Shown: positions 52,599 through 61,117 of the stretch, piece by piece
How the letters are laid out: the number at the start of each line of letters is the position of its first letter
How positions within the stretch are numbered: the stretch's first letter is position 1
NCBI GenBank assembly: GCA_031284525.1
Contig: JAISZR010000004.1
Location: forward strand, 124,001-188,000
From: Oscillospiraceae bacterium
GTDB taxonomy: Bacteria; Bacillota; Clostridia; Oscillospirales; Ruminococcaceae
DNA length: 64,000 bases
Reading direction: 5' to 3'
Program-made: the position numbers and the translations under genes
Notes under the pieces: generated by a model
The model's input: only the letters and a program-made list of their open reading frames with translations
The model's database searches: none
Told to the model about the DNA's origin: nothing

Positions 52599-54167
52599 GT
52601 GTTAGGGAGTTTGGATTCTTTGCGTTCCGATTATGTCGAAAAGTTCCGAAGGGGAGAAGAGAGTCAGAAGGATTATGTTAACTTGCAGTTGGGGCGTGAG
52701 CTCGAAAAATATGGGGACAGCGAGAAAAAGTTGAAAATTGCCGAGAGGAGAAAGGATGTGCAGGGTGACCTTGCCGAAGGTTTGCACGCTCTTGGTGGTG
52801 CGGGAACGGCAGCCCTTTTGCGTGGCATTAACGACGGGCAATTGGGGCCAATTGTTTCTTCGAACCCGCATGCTGTGGAATATTTGGGCGGTAATGATGA
52901 AGTGGCCGCTGCCTTGAGTATTTCGGTTACCCGTTACCACGAGGACGTCGTGATTCGGACGGTGCCAGACGTTCAGGGCGCTACTGCCCAGTTGACCGCT
53001 GCGCAAGCGGCTCGGTTTGTCACTCGCGTGGCACTCTGGCAAGGGACCGATGCGGGTCCCGTTTCTGTGGAGGCGGAACCAGGCCAAGGTGACTCGATTG
53101 AGTCCCTAGCGCGCAAAATAACTGAACGCTCGAACGGTGCGCTGACTGCCTTTGCTGTGTCTGCTCCTGATGGTGGCGATGGCGTGGCGTCGTTGGTAAT
53201 CAGGCCTGGGCCAACGGCCTTGCCTTACGGCTTCATGGTGCACTATACGACGGCGGCTGGGAACGACGGCTTCTCGCCTTCGCAAGGAGGTGCCGACGTA
53301 TGTACGCGTTTTTCTGTTCTGTGCGGCGGGCACGTCTTGCAGCCCGATGTGACCTGCGAAAATGGCAGTAATCGAATCCAAGTTGGTGGCCCAACAGGTC
53401 CTCGCTTTCTTTTGAAGGCAAGAACAGACGATGCAAACGCAATAAATCAGTATCAGAGTGCTGTTAGTTTCCGGCGGGGCCCTGCTGCAGCTGCCGACGT
53501 GTCTGGTGTTCGCGAGGTGATAGATCGCCTGAATGTTGTGCTAAAAAAAGTCAGTGACTTGGTCGCTGAAAAACCAAATCGTCGGGTGAAGTTGCCGGTT
53601 ACCCTCCACCCAGAGAATATGACACTCGAAGAGAGAAAGGACAGGGCGGAAAAGGAACAGAAGGTTGTTGCCGGCGCGTTCGCGAGTGACCAACATCTAA
53701 AAACTCTTCTGAGCACTGTTCGTTCCTCTTGCTCTACTTTTGATCTTGCGTCGTATGGCCTTAGGTTAGAAAGACGAAACGGGTTGCAGTTGGTAATCGC
53801 CGATGAGAAGAAGCTTGCTGATGTGTTGCAACGTGGACTGCTAGGCGCTGACGGCGTTCCTGCGGTCTCCGCTGCCGAGGTCCGCCGGCGGCTCGCGGGT
53901 GTGCGCTCTGATGAGGCCAACTTCCGTGGAGGTCTCCTCACGCAATTGTGCGAAGCTGCGTCCGTTTGTTCGAAAATGGTGACAGATAAGAGACGCCTCG
54001 AAGATCGTCAGTTTTTGGAATGGCGGATGCGTCTTGAACAGCAATATGACAGCCTTTTAAAAAAAGAACAGCGCGAGGTGGAAAGATATAACAAGGCCAA
54101 TGCAAAGGTGCGGCGGTTTGAAGAGATGCAGTCTATGTTGATGAGCATGCAGGCTGCCAAGGGATAG
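52599..54167 (+). CDS. fliD: flagellar filament capping protein, divergent
   Basis: Caps the filament and folds incoming flagellin. 522 residues. The C-terminal coiled coil, LEQQYDSLLKKEQREVERYN followed by a Met-rich end, is typical of FliD; the centre is a poorly conserved, surface-exposed region. GTG at 52599 has GGAGGG at 7 bases. fliW and csrA, often placed between flgL and fliD, are absent. GC-rich, like flgK and flgL. Confidence 0.78.
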   Translation: MLGSLDSLRSDYVEKFRRGEESQKDYVNLQLGRELEKYGDSEKKLKIAERRKDVQGDLAEGLHALGGAGTAALLRGINDGQLGPIVSSNPHAVEYLGGNDEVAAALSISVTRYHEDVVIRTVPDVQGATAQLTAAQAARFVTRVALWQGTDAGPVSVEAEPGQGDSIESLARKITERSNGALTAFAVSAPDGGDGVASLVIRPGPTALPYGFMVHYTTAAGNDGFSPSQGGADVCTRFSVLCGGHVLQPDVTCENGSNRIQVGGPTGPRFLLKARTDDANAINQYQSAVSFRRGPAAAADVSGVREVIDRLNVVLKKVSDLVAEKPNRRVKLPVTLHPENMTLEERKDRAEKEQKVVAGAFASDQHLKTLLSTVRSSCSTFDLASYGLRLERRNGLQLVIADEKKLADVLQRGLLGADGVPAVSAAEVRRRLAGVRSDEANFRGGLLTQLCEAASVCSKMVTDKRRLEDRQFLEWRMRLEQQYDSLLKKEQREVERYNKANAKVRRFEEMQSMLMSMQAAKG

Positions 54168-54242
54168 GTAGTTGGAACCGGTTTTTGGGTTGTTTGCGTG
54201 TGGGAGCCAGCCTTTTGAGCGGCGTTATCGGTGAAATGGGAT

Positions 54243-54268
54243 GGCGCAATTCAATTTTGAATTGCGCC
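54243..54268. repeat. perfect inverted repeat between fliD and fliS
   Basis: GGCGCAATTCAA (54243-54254) and TTGAATTGCGCC (54257-54268) are perfect complements separated by TT. The whole could fold as an 11-base stem with a tetraloop. No T run follows. It may be a processing site, a weak terminator or a protein-binding palindrome. Confidence 0.65.
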
Positions 54269-54311
54269 TACGGCTCAGTTTCGGGTCAGAGTGTGGGGGA
54301 GAGGGAAACGG

Positions 54312-54707
54312 ATGACGGATTCGGATAGTGTAAGGAAATATAAACAGAATGAGCTGGCAGTGGGTTCGCCTGAGGAGAACTATGTTAAATGCGTTGATTT
54401 TGTTGTAGGCAACCTGAAAAAAGCCGCAGTCTCATTGGGGGAAAAGGATAATCAGGGATTTTATAATGCGATTACCCCAGCATACAAAATGTGGGGGATT
54501 CTCGTTGATGCGTTTGACGCTGTTGCTGGCCCAAAAGAGAAAGGGGTCGAGGATTTTGAGGTTGTGTGTGCATCTATCGAAAGAAAGATTGGCCAGATTT
54601 TAAGGAGTAAAGATCGTGAAACGCTGGAGGCAGTCATTAGACTAATGGAGAGTATTCAGGATATGTGGCTGAAACTGCTTGAAAGAGAGTGTGGTGCTGG
54701 TGAGTGA
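54312..54707 (+). CDS. fliS: flagellar export chaperone FliS
   Basis: Keeps flagellin soluble before export. 131 residues, four-helix bundle. The N-terminus KYKQNELAVGSPEENY follows the YxxxxxxxxSPExL pattern of the family. ATG at 54312 has GAGGG at 6 bases. The final bases overlap the next gene (GTGAGTGA). Confidence 0.78.
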   Translation: MTDSDSVRKYKQNELAVGSPEENYVKCVDFVVGNLKKAAVSLGEKDNQGFYNAITPAYKMWGILVDAFDAVAGPKEKGVEDFEVVCASIERKIGQILRSKDRETLEAVIRLMESIQDMWLKLLERECGAGE

Positions 54708-55191
54708 TGAGGCGTCTTTTCGACAGTTGTTGGAAGAGAGAACCGCCGAAGCAAGTAAGCTACTTGCAATTAGTACCAATATGCAGAGTTTGTTAGAAAA
54801 GTCGCGGATAGAAGCGGTGTATCCCCTTTTGGATGTCGTCGCGCGATGTTTTGAAGAGTTAAGGCTTATAGACGAAAAACTCTCGGAATTGAGCCATAAA
54901 AGTGATTCTAGAAATCTCGGTAGGATAAAAAGAATTTTGGCAATGAATGAGCCGGATAACCTGACGCCCGGGGAGCAAGAGATGGTGGCGGCAATGAGAA
55001 CTTTTTCAGATATCATGAGAAAGATTACGGAAAAAAATACAATAATTAAAGAAATTTTCTTGAAGGAACAGCAGGCGGCGCTCAGTGAAATTGCGTCAAT
55101 CAGGGCTCAAAAGGCTAAGTTGCTCCACAGCAAAAAGTTCCTTGATCCCATGGACCTCGGGGAACCGGGTCGATGGGAAGTTGAATCGTAA
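54700..55191 (+). CDS. helical protein of unknown function in the flagellar operon (FliT-like place)
   Basis: 163 residues, mostly alpha-helical with heptad patterns, and the end KKFLDPMDLGEPGRWEVES. It takes the place of fliT (export chaperone for FliD) after fliS, but sequence similarity to FliT is not clear; the DxxxPxxW-like C-terminus is not usual for FliT. Start uncertain: GTG 54700 within the fliS stop, or TTG 54679. Confidence 0.6.
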   Translation: MSDEASFRQLLEERTAEASKLLAISTNMQSLLEKSRIEAVYPLLDVVARCFEELRLIDEKLSELSHKSDSRNLGRIKRILAMNEPDNLTPGEQEMVAAMRTFSDIMRKITEKNTIIKEIFLKEQQAALSEIASIRAQKAKLLHSKKFLDPMDLGEPGRWEVES

Positions 55192-55234
55192 AATTGGGTG
55201 CGTGCAATTCAAGAAAAAGAGGGGATTTTAGAGG

Positions 55235-55708
55235 TTGAAGAAAAGGGTAGTAACAACTGACGAGGGGTTTAGGAAACTCGAAAGGGAGCTAGAAGAGTTA
55301 AAAACCGTCAGGAGAAAAGAAGTGTCGGAAAAGATTAAGACGGCACTTTCTTTTGGTGACCTCTCCGAAAACAGTGAATATGATGAGGCCAAAAACGAGC
55401 AGGCGATGGTCGAATCCAGAATTGTGCAACTTGAGGCGATGCTCAAAAATGTTCAAATTCTGGAAGAAAGCGATATTTCTATTGATTCCGTTTCAGTCGG
55501 AGTTGGTGTGACGCTAGAAGATTTGGAGCAAAAGGACGAAGTGACTTATTACATTGTCAGCACAACTGAAGTGGATCCTTTTAATTTTAAGATATCAGAT
55601 GATTCTCCTATTGGTAAGGCGCTCATGTCACACAAAGTGGGAGATAAGGTAGTTGCAGAAACTCCGTCTGGTCATGTTAAATTTAAGATTTTGAAAATTT
55701 TTAAGTGA
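55235..55708 (+). CDS. greA: transcription elongation factor GreA
   Basis: Stimulates transcript cleavage by backtracked RNA polymerase. 157 residues. The N-terminal coiled coil carries the acidic tip GDLSENSEYDEAKNEQ, and the C-terminal domain ends with PIGKALMSHKVGDKVVAETPSG. TTG start at 55235. Confidence 0.94.
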   Translation: MKKRVVTTDEGFRKLERELEELKTVRRKEVSEKIKTALSFGDLSENSEYDEAKNEQAMVESRIVQLEAMLKNVQILEESDISIDSVSVGVGVTLEDLEQKDEVTYYIVSTTEVDPFNFKISDDSPIGKALMSHKVGDKVVAETPSGHVKFKILKIFK

Positions 55709-55767
55709 GTTTGAGGAAGGGTACCTCGCAAAGCGCTGCACAAAAAGTGCTTAAAATGTGGAATCAA

Positions 55768-55808
55768 GGAGGGAAGATGGCAGCTCCCTTTCTTGGTTTT
55801 TTCTTTTT
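55768..55808 (+). terminator. intrinsic terminator after greA
   Basis: GGAGGGA (55768-55774) pairs with TCCCTTT (55785-55791), with two wobbles, followed by a T-rich tail to 55808. It separates the flagellar/greA unit from potCD. Confidence 0.6.
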
Positions 55809-55891
55809 ACGCAGCGCGATTCGTTGATTGGTGTTCCCATCAATGGGGAAAAATGTGAAAACACAAAAAGGGAGGATTATTTAAAACGCCT

Positions 55892-55919
55892 TTTACCTGT
55901 CTTGAAAGTGTGATACAAT
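55892..55919 (+). promoter_or_regulatory. promoter of potCD
   Basis: Extended -10 TGATACAAT (TACAAT at 55914-55919) with TTTACC (55892-55897) 16 bases upstream. Confidence 0.65.
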
Positions 55920-55960
55920 CTTGGTTGTGATTAGAAGAATAAGTTGGGAGGAGCCTAGAA

Positions 55961-56758
55961 TTGAAGAGGAAGTTGGGATCAAGACTTTATGTTGCGTTGT
56001 TTTTGTTGTTTATGTATCTCCCGATACTAGTTCTGGTTGCGTTTTCTTTCAATGCATCCAGAAGCAGATCACACTGGACAGGTTTCACATTTGCATGGTA
56101 TAATAAGCTGTTCCATAACCAGGAGATTTGGAGTGCGATTTTAAACACGCTGTTTGTTGCGACGATTGCTCCAATTGTTGCGACTGTGCTTGGAACAATC
56201 TCCGCGGTTGGCGTGCATTTTTTGGGCAAAAGGTTCAAGCGGATAATGATTACTTTAACCAATCTACCAATCATCAACCCAGAAATCATTACCGGAGTTT
56301 CTCTCATGCTTATGTTTAAGTTTTTGAGAATTGAAGCGGGATTTAAGACATTGATTTTGGCGCATGTGTCGTTTAATGTCCCATATGTAATCTTTAACGT
56401 TTTGCCCAAACTAAAGCAGATGGACAAACATTTGTGTGACGTTGCCATGGATCTTGGTTGTAATTGGGTTCAGGTGTTTTTCAAGGTTATTCTGCCAGAA
56501 ATTTTGCCGGGGGTTATGGCTGGCTTTTTGATGGCGGTTGCGTTTTCGCTGGATGATTTTGTGGTTAGCTATTTCACAAGTGGGCCGACGTCTCAGGCAT
56601 TGCCTCTTACGATTTTTGCGATGACTAGACGGAAAGTAAGTCCGGAGATTAATGCGTTTTCTAGTATCATGTTTGTGTTAGTTTTATCAATCATTTTTGT
56701 TATGCAACGCCTGGAGTTACGAAGCAAACAAGTTGTTCGGGGGAGGAAGACTGGTTGA
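55961..56758 (+). CDS. potC: spermidine/putrescine ABC transporter permease PotC
   Basis: Inner-membrane subunit of a polyamine importer. 265 residues with six helices and the EAA motif region CDVAMDLGCNWVQVFFKVILPEI for contact with the ATPase. SLDDFVVSYF near the end is a PotC hallmark. TTG start at 55961 after GGGAGGAG. potA and potB, normally directly upstream, are not in this window. The stop overlaps the start of potD (TTGA). Confidence 0.92.
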   Translation: MKRKLGSRLYVALFLLFMYLPILVLVAFSFNASRSRSHWTGFTFAWYNKLFHNQEIWSAILNTLFVATIAPIVATVLGTISAVGVHFLGKRFKRIMITLTNLPIINPEIITGVSLMLMFKFLRIEAGFKTLILAHVSFNVPYVIFNVLPKLKQMDKHLCDVAMDLGCNWVQVFFKVILPEILPGVMAGFLMAVAFSLDDFVVSYFTSGPTSQALPLTIFAMTRRKVSPEINAFSSIMFVLVLSIIFVMQRLELRSKQVVRGRKTG

Positions 56759-57984
56759 AGGGATGTGCGTGTTTTGTTGCGCTGATACCTTTGTTTATCT
56801 TTTTGTCAACTGGTTTTGCGGCAGATATCGCGGCGGAAGTCGGAATATATGACAAATTTAAAGGTCAAGGGATTTCGATTAATGTTTATAACTGGGGCGA
56901 ATATATGTCAAATGGTTCTGACGGGAAACTGAATGTGAATAAGGAATTCGAAAAGTTGACGGGGATCCATGTTAATTACACGACCTTTGCCTCCAACGAG
57001 GAGATGTATGCAAAAATAAGTAGTGGGAGCGTGGTTTATGACGTTATTATCCCATCTGACTATATGATTTCTAGGATGATCTCAGAAAAGTTGCTTGCAA
57101 GGCTTGATTTTTTGAATATTCCCAATGCAAAGAATGTGATGCCGGAGTTCGGTGGGCTAGAATATGACCCTACGGGTGCTTATTCGGTGCCGTATATGTG
57201 GGGTACTGTTGGCGTAGTTTATAACTCGAGAGAAATTAAGGGGGAGGTTGATGGGTTTGATGCATTATGGGATAAGAAGCTGAAAAGGAATATTTTGATG
57301 TTCAGTAACTCCAGAGATGCTTTCGCAATCGCCTTGAAAAAATTAGGGTTTTCTTTTAACACCGAAAACAGAGAAGAAATATTGCGTGCTCAAGGGGAAT
57401 TGAAGAAACAAAAGGAGTTAGTTCAGGCTTATGTGATGGACGAAATATTTGATAAGATGCAGTCAGAGGAGGCTTGGATAGCGCCGTGTTATTCGGGGGT
57501 TGCCTTGGCGATGATGAAGGGCAACAAAGATTTGAGATTTGTTTTGCCTAGCGGGGGGACAAGTCGTTTTGTTGATGCGGCGTGCGTGCCGATAAGTTCG
57601 AAGAAGAAGGAAGCAGCTGAGCTTTATATAAATTTTTTGAATGAACCGGAGGTAGCGTGTGCAAATGCGTTATATAGTGATTGTTCAACACCGAACTTAA
57701 AAGCTTTTGAGATGTTGCCGGAAGAAATAAAAAACAGCAAGATTGCTTATCCAGATGCAGAGGTTTTAAAAAATACCCGGTGTTACCGCTTTGGTTCACA
57801 GGAGTTAGGTGGCTTCATCGAATCGTTGTGGATTGAGGTTTTAGTGGGGGACGAAGATAACGACAATTGGGTGATGCCGGTGTTTATTGTCGTTTGCGTC
57901 GCGGCGGTGACTTGTATTGGAGTTCTTAGGGTAAGGGGTAAAAGGCGCAAGTCTGATGTTTATGCAGGTTCATCGAAAACATAA
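56755..57984 (+). CDS. potD: spermidine/putrescine-binding protein PotD with C-terminal membrane anchor
   Basis: Extracellular substrate-binding protein, 409 residues. A signal peptide (about 1-23) has no clear lipobox; the SBP domain starts INVYNWGEYM and contains SDYMISRM and PYMWGTVGVVYNS, as in PotD. A hydrophobic helix at about 376-394 followed by basic residues (RVRGKRRK) should anchor the protein by its C-terminus, whereas most Gram-positive PotD proteins are lipoproteins. Confidence 0.9.
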   Translation: MKGCACFVALIPLFIFLSTGFAADIAAEVGIYDKFKGQGISINVYNWGEYMSNGSDGKLNVNKEFEKLTGIHVNYTTFASNEEMYAKISSGSVVYDVIIPSDYMISRMISEKLLARLDFLNIPNAKNVMPEFGGLEYDPTGAYSVPYMWGTVGVVYNSREIKGEVDGFDALWDKKLKRNILMFSNSRDAFAIALKKLGFSFNTENREEILRAQGELKKQKELVQAYVMDEIFDKMQSEEAWIAPCYSGVALAMMKGNKDLRFVLPSGGTSRFVDAACVPISSKKKEAAELYINFLNEPEVACANALYSDCSTPNLKAFEMLPEEIKNSKIAYPDAEVLKNTRCYRFGSQELGGFIESLWIEVLVGDEDNDNWVMPVFIVVCVAAVTCIGVLRVRGKRRKSDVYAGSSKT

Positions 57985-58017
57985 TGGTTTTTGGTGTTTA
58001 AGGAGGGTTTTTCTTTA

Positions 58018-59160
58018 ATGGATGTCTTAAAAAAAATTGCAAAAAAGTGCGTGTTGGGGTTGTTAATTCTCTCGATAGAAATGCCGTGTAGTGCTTGCTT
58101 TTTTCGAAGTGCAGATTATGTCGCGTCATATGATGGAGGCAAGATTTCGGCTGAAGTTTATAAGAATCTGCAACAGGGGGTACTTGGCCCTGTGATTCGT
58201 AAAATTGCAAAGAGAGATCCTGGGTTGGTAGGTCGGTTTTCTGCTGCTGTTCAGTCGGGGTGTGTCGGTGAAGCTTTTGGTCTGAGAGTGGATGGGAAAA
58301 CGGTGGAAAGCATGGTTGCTGCGGCTACAAAGGATGAGGCGTATCGTTTTGTGGCGGTGGGTGCATTTTTTGATATGCTTAAATTGAAGCTACCAAAAGA
58401 GACCCTGAAGCAGGTTGACCAAATGAAAAAACAGCTTGTGGATGCCGAAAAAGCGGAGGCCAAAATGAAGAAGAAGCAAACCGCGCGTGAGGTCCAAAGG
58501 GCTGCTGATGAAAGGAAACGGTGGGCAGCGCAAATCGCCTGCGTGGAAAACGACGCGAAGCGCGATGTTGTTTTTGATTATTATTACGGAGATAAGGGGA
58601 AAGAAAAGCCCTCCAATAAAGATCTCAGAAAGTATTTCGATAGCAACTATATAAAGTTCCGCTGCTATCTGTTTCAGTACACTGCTGGAGGAGATGAAGA
58701 GAAAGGAGTTGTTCAAAAGCAGGCTGAGAAATTTCTTGAAGATGCGAAAACGCTTGGATTCGAGAAAGCAGTTGTCAAAGAGTATGATAGCCGAGTAGCC
58801 AAGTCGGGGCAAAAGAGTGAGGGCAAGGAGACAGACGAAGAAAAGGTCAAAATGGTTTCTCCAGTTCAGTTTGCTTCAAAAGAAGAATTGAGGATGGATC
58901 CATCTTTGGAAGTGATTAAAAACACTCCTTTGAATAAGGTGGCCTCGCTTGATGTGGGAATGGCGATTGTTGTTTTCGAGCGAATGGGACTGACCGGTGC
59001 GGATTTTAAACAACGAAAGAACGGGTTACTTCATGCCGTTAAAGGCGATGAATTTGAAGAGAGACTGCTCAAACATGGGAAGACTTTAGGTTTTAAATTT
59101 AATGGCAAGGCGCTTGTAGAGTGTAGACCAAGCAATATAGACCTCGGGGGTGGCGACTGA
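58018..59160 (+). CDS. secreted PrsA/SurA-like protein without parvulin domain, copy 1
   Basis: 380 residues. N-terminal export signal LKKIAKKCVLGLLILSIEM and a PCSACFF segment that is not a normal lipobox. The helical body with DYYYGDKGKEKPSNKDLRKYF resembles the SurA/PrsA N-domain plus the segment before the parvulin domain, but the His-containing prolyl isomerase motif is absent. A Lys-rich coil lies at about 135-170. It is a tandem paralogue of the next gene. ATG 58018 after GGAGGG (9 bases). Chaperone role inferred. Confidence 0.6.
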   Translation: MDVLKKIAKKCVLGLLILSIEMPCSACFFRSADYVASYDGGKISAEVYKNLQQGVLGPVIRKIAKRDPGLVGRFSAAVQSGCVGEAFGLRVDGKTVESMVAAATKDEAYRFVAVGAFFDMLKLKLPKETLKQVDQMKKQLVDAEKAEAKMKKKQTAREVQRAADERKRWAAQIACVENDAKRDVVFDYYYGDKGKEKPSNKDLRKYFDSNYIKFRCYLFQYTAGGDEEKGVVQKQAEKFLEDAKTLGFEKAVVKEYDSRVAKSGQKSEGKETDEEKVKMVSPVQFASKEELRMDPSLEVIKNTPLNKVASLDVGMAIVVFERMGLTGADFKQRKNGLLHAVKGDEFEERLLKHGKTLGFKFNGKALVECRPSNIDLGGGD

Positions 59161-59226
59161 TGTGATTGAAGCTTTTGAGGGAACTGCGAAACAGATTTAT
59201 TAGGTAAAGGTGAGGGAAAGTTTGCC

Positions 59227-60573
59227 ATGAAAACCTTAGTAAAAATTGCAAAAAAGTGTGTGTTGGTGCTGTTAATTCTTTCGATGGAAGTGCCGTGTAA
59301 TGCTTGCTTTTTCCCGGTAAACACGGAACACGTTGCTTCACATGGAAAAGGGAATGTTCCGACTGGCCTTTATGTTATGTATGAGATGACGGATGCATGC
59401 AGTTCTGTGATGCAAAAACTTTCGGAGATGGATGAAAATTTACAGTTGCCTAGTGATGACGTTAATGACTATAATCGCAAGATTAGCGGAGTTGCTGTGA
59501 AGGAAATGATAAGTGCTTGTGCCAAGGAAAAGGTAATGATGCATTTGGCGGTGGATGCGCTTTTTGATGAGTTGAAGCTGACTCTGCCGGCAGAATCAAA
59601 GAAACAACTGGAAGACTATAGTCGGATGTATGGAGTAAACAAGAAAGATCTCGCTGAGAATGGAATAGGGAAAGAATCTGTTGTTGCGTACTTTGAAAAC
59701 AAAATGAAGTATGAACAGTTATATAATTACTATTATGGCGATAAAGGGGTGAATAAGCTTACTGATAAGGAGCTTCGTGATCTCTTTGAGCGTTCCTATG
59801 TTAAGTTGCAAATTGAAAAGTTCTATTATTCTGAGTCGTTGGCCGGAGATGACAAAAAGGCACAAGTGAGTGCTGTTAATTTTTATAAAGACGTGAGATC
59901 TTTGGGGTTCGCGGAGGCTCTTCTCAAAAAAGAAGATGAGCAAAAGGCAAAGCAAAAAGCGGAAGAGGAGGAAAGAAAAAAGAAGAAGGAAGAAGAGGAG
60001 CGAAAGAAGGCGAAGGAAGAAGCTGAGAAAAAGGAAAAAGCGGCCAAAGAAAAGACTGATGGCAAAACTGCAGAAACTGCGGACAAAGCTGGCGCGAAAA
60101 GTGATGGCAAAACTGAGGATAAGCCCGAAAATAAACCTGTTGCCGGGCCTGAAAAGTTTGGTGGAAATGTGATAAGCAATGAATTCCAGGCTCCAGCTGA
60201 GCCGCAAAAGGAAGAATCCAGAGAAGAAAGACTCAAAAGGCTCAATGGCATGTCAGTTTCTCTTATGAGTGAAAAGCAAATGCGGGGAGCTTACAAAGAG
60301 GATGAGAGGAAACTTATCGGGAAGTATCCTGTTGGGGAACCGGCTGTTTTTAATTTTCCCAGGGAGAACGCGTTTGTTGTGGTAATGAGCTTGCAAAAGG
60401 ACGAAGAGGATTTTCTGGCGAAAAAAGAAGAGATAGCTCACGATGTTGGTGTGAAAAAGTTTGAGGCAATGTTGCTTGCTCGGGCTCAAAAGTTAGGTGC
60501 CAAGTTCGACGGTAGAGTGGTTACGAAATTCGGGATAGATAAATTGAAAACCAGAGAGAGAGAAAAAGAGTAG
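59227..60573 (+). CDS. secreted PrsA/SurA-like protein without parvulin domain, copy 2
   Basis: 448 residues, paralogue of the previous gene: the same signal (KIAKKCVLVLLILSMEV, PCNACFF) and the same NYYYGDKG...LTDKELRDLF segment. A highly charged Lys/Glu coil at about 238-285 and a Thr/Ala/Lys/Asp linker to about 315 set it apart. The parvulin catalytic motif is also missing. ATG at 59227. It may be a pair of folding factors for exported proteins; that is an inference from architecture. Confidence 0.6.
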   Translation: MKTLVKIAKKCVLVLLILSMEVPCNACFFPVNTEHVASHGKGNVPTGLYVMYEMTDACSSVMQKLSEMDENLQLPSDDVNDYNRKISGVAVKEMISACAKEKVMMHLAVDALFDELKLTLPAESKKQLEDYSRMYGVNKKDLAENGIGKESVVAYFENKMKYEQLYNYYYGDKGVNKLTDKELRDLFERSYVKLQIEKFYYSESLAGDDKKAQVSAVNFYKDVRSLGFAEALLKKEDEQKAKQKAEEEERKKKKEEEERKKAKEEAEKKEKAAKEKTDGKTAETADKAGAKSDGKTEDKPENKPVAGPEKFGGNVISNEFQAPAEPQKEESREERLKRLNGMSVSLMSEKQMRGAYKEDERKLIGKYPVGEPAVFNFPRENAFVVVMSLQKDEEDFLAKKEEIAHDVGVKKFEAMLLARAQKLGAKFDGRVVTKFGIDKLKTREREKE

Positions 60574-61117
60574 AAAGTTTATTTTTTGGCTGGCGAGTTG
60601 CTTCAAGAACGCCGAGGGAACCGATTCCTTGGAACGGTTTGGCGATTGTGCGGGTGGGGACAAAAGCTTTAAAAGCCTTTGCTGGCGGCAAGCGTTTGCT
60701 AGGATTTTGAACAGCTTTTACCGCGCTCATCGTCGTTGCCGACTGTGTTTTTCCCCTCTCGCTGCTGGATTATGCTGTTGCCACCTCACGTTCCCTATAT
60801 TTTTGTGGTGCCTCGTTGTCGGTTGTGATCGGCGAGTTTGTTTGTTGTGTGCTCTTGGATTGCCGATTTTTGTGCTGATGAAAAGGGCGGTATTTTGTGA
60901 GGTGCTGGAAGAGAAGATTGGTCCGCGAGGAAGCGTATTTAGCTGTGCTTTAGGATCGGTTCAGCAAATCCCCCTTGTTGCGTAAAAGTGTTTTAAAAGA
61001 GGGTCCAGGGAGGGGAAATCTAGGTCCCTTCCCTGATTTGCTTCTTGAAAAGCGAGGTTCAAACGAAAGAAGAGTTCTAAAGGGTAAAAAAGGTTTGGCT
61101 GAGCAAAAACGAGGTGA
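60574..61117. other. 540-base region without a supported gene
   Basis: One long plus-strand frame (60629-60985) is Cys-rich and unlike any protein I know; I do not call it. A terminator lies at the end. Confidence 0.4.
61006..61046 (+). terminator. intrinsic terminator before the M23/LysM/G5 gene
   Basis: CAGGGAGGGGA (61006-61016) pairs with TCCCTTCCCTG (61025-61035) over 11 positions with one wobble, followed by ATTTGCTTCTT. Confidence 0.6.

Noticed and set aside
60629..60985. A 118-codon Cys-rich plus-strand frame
   Set aside because: No ribosome binding site, no known family, unusual composition; probably non-coding.
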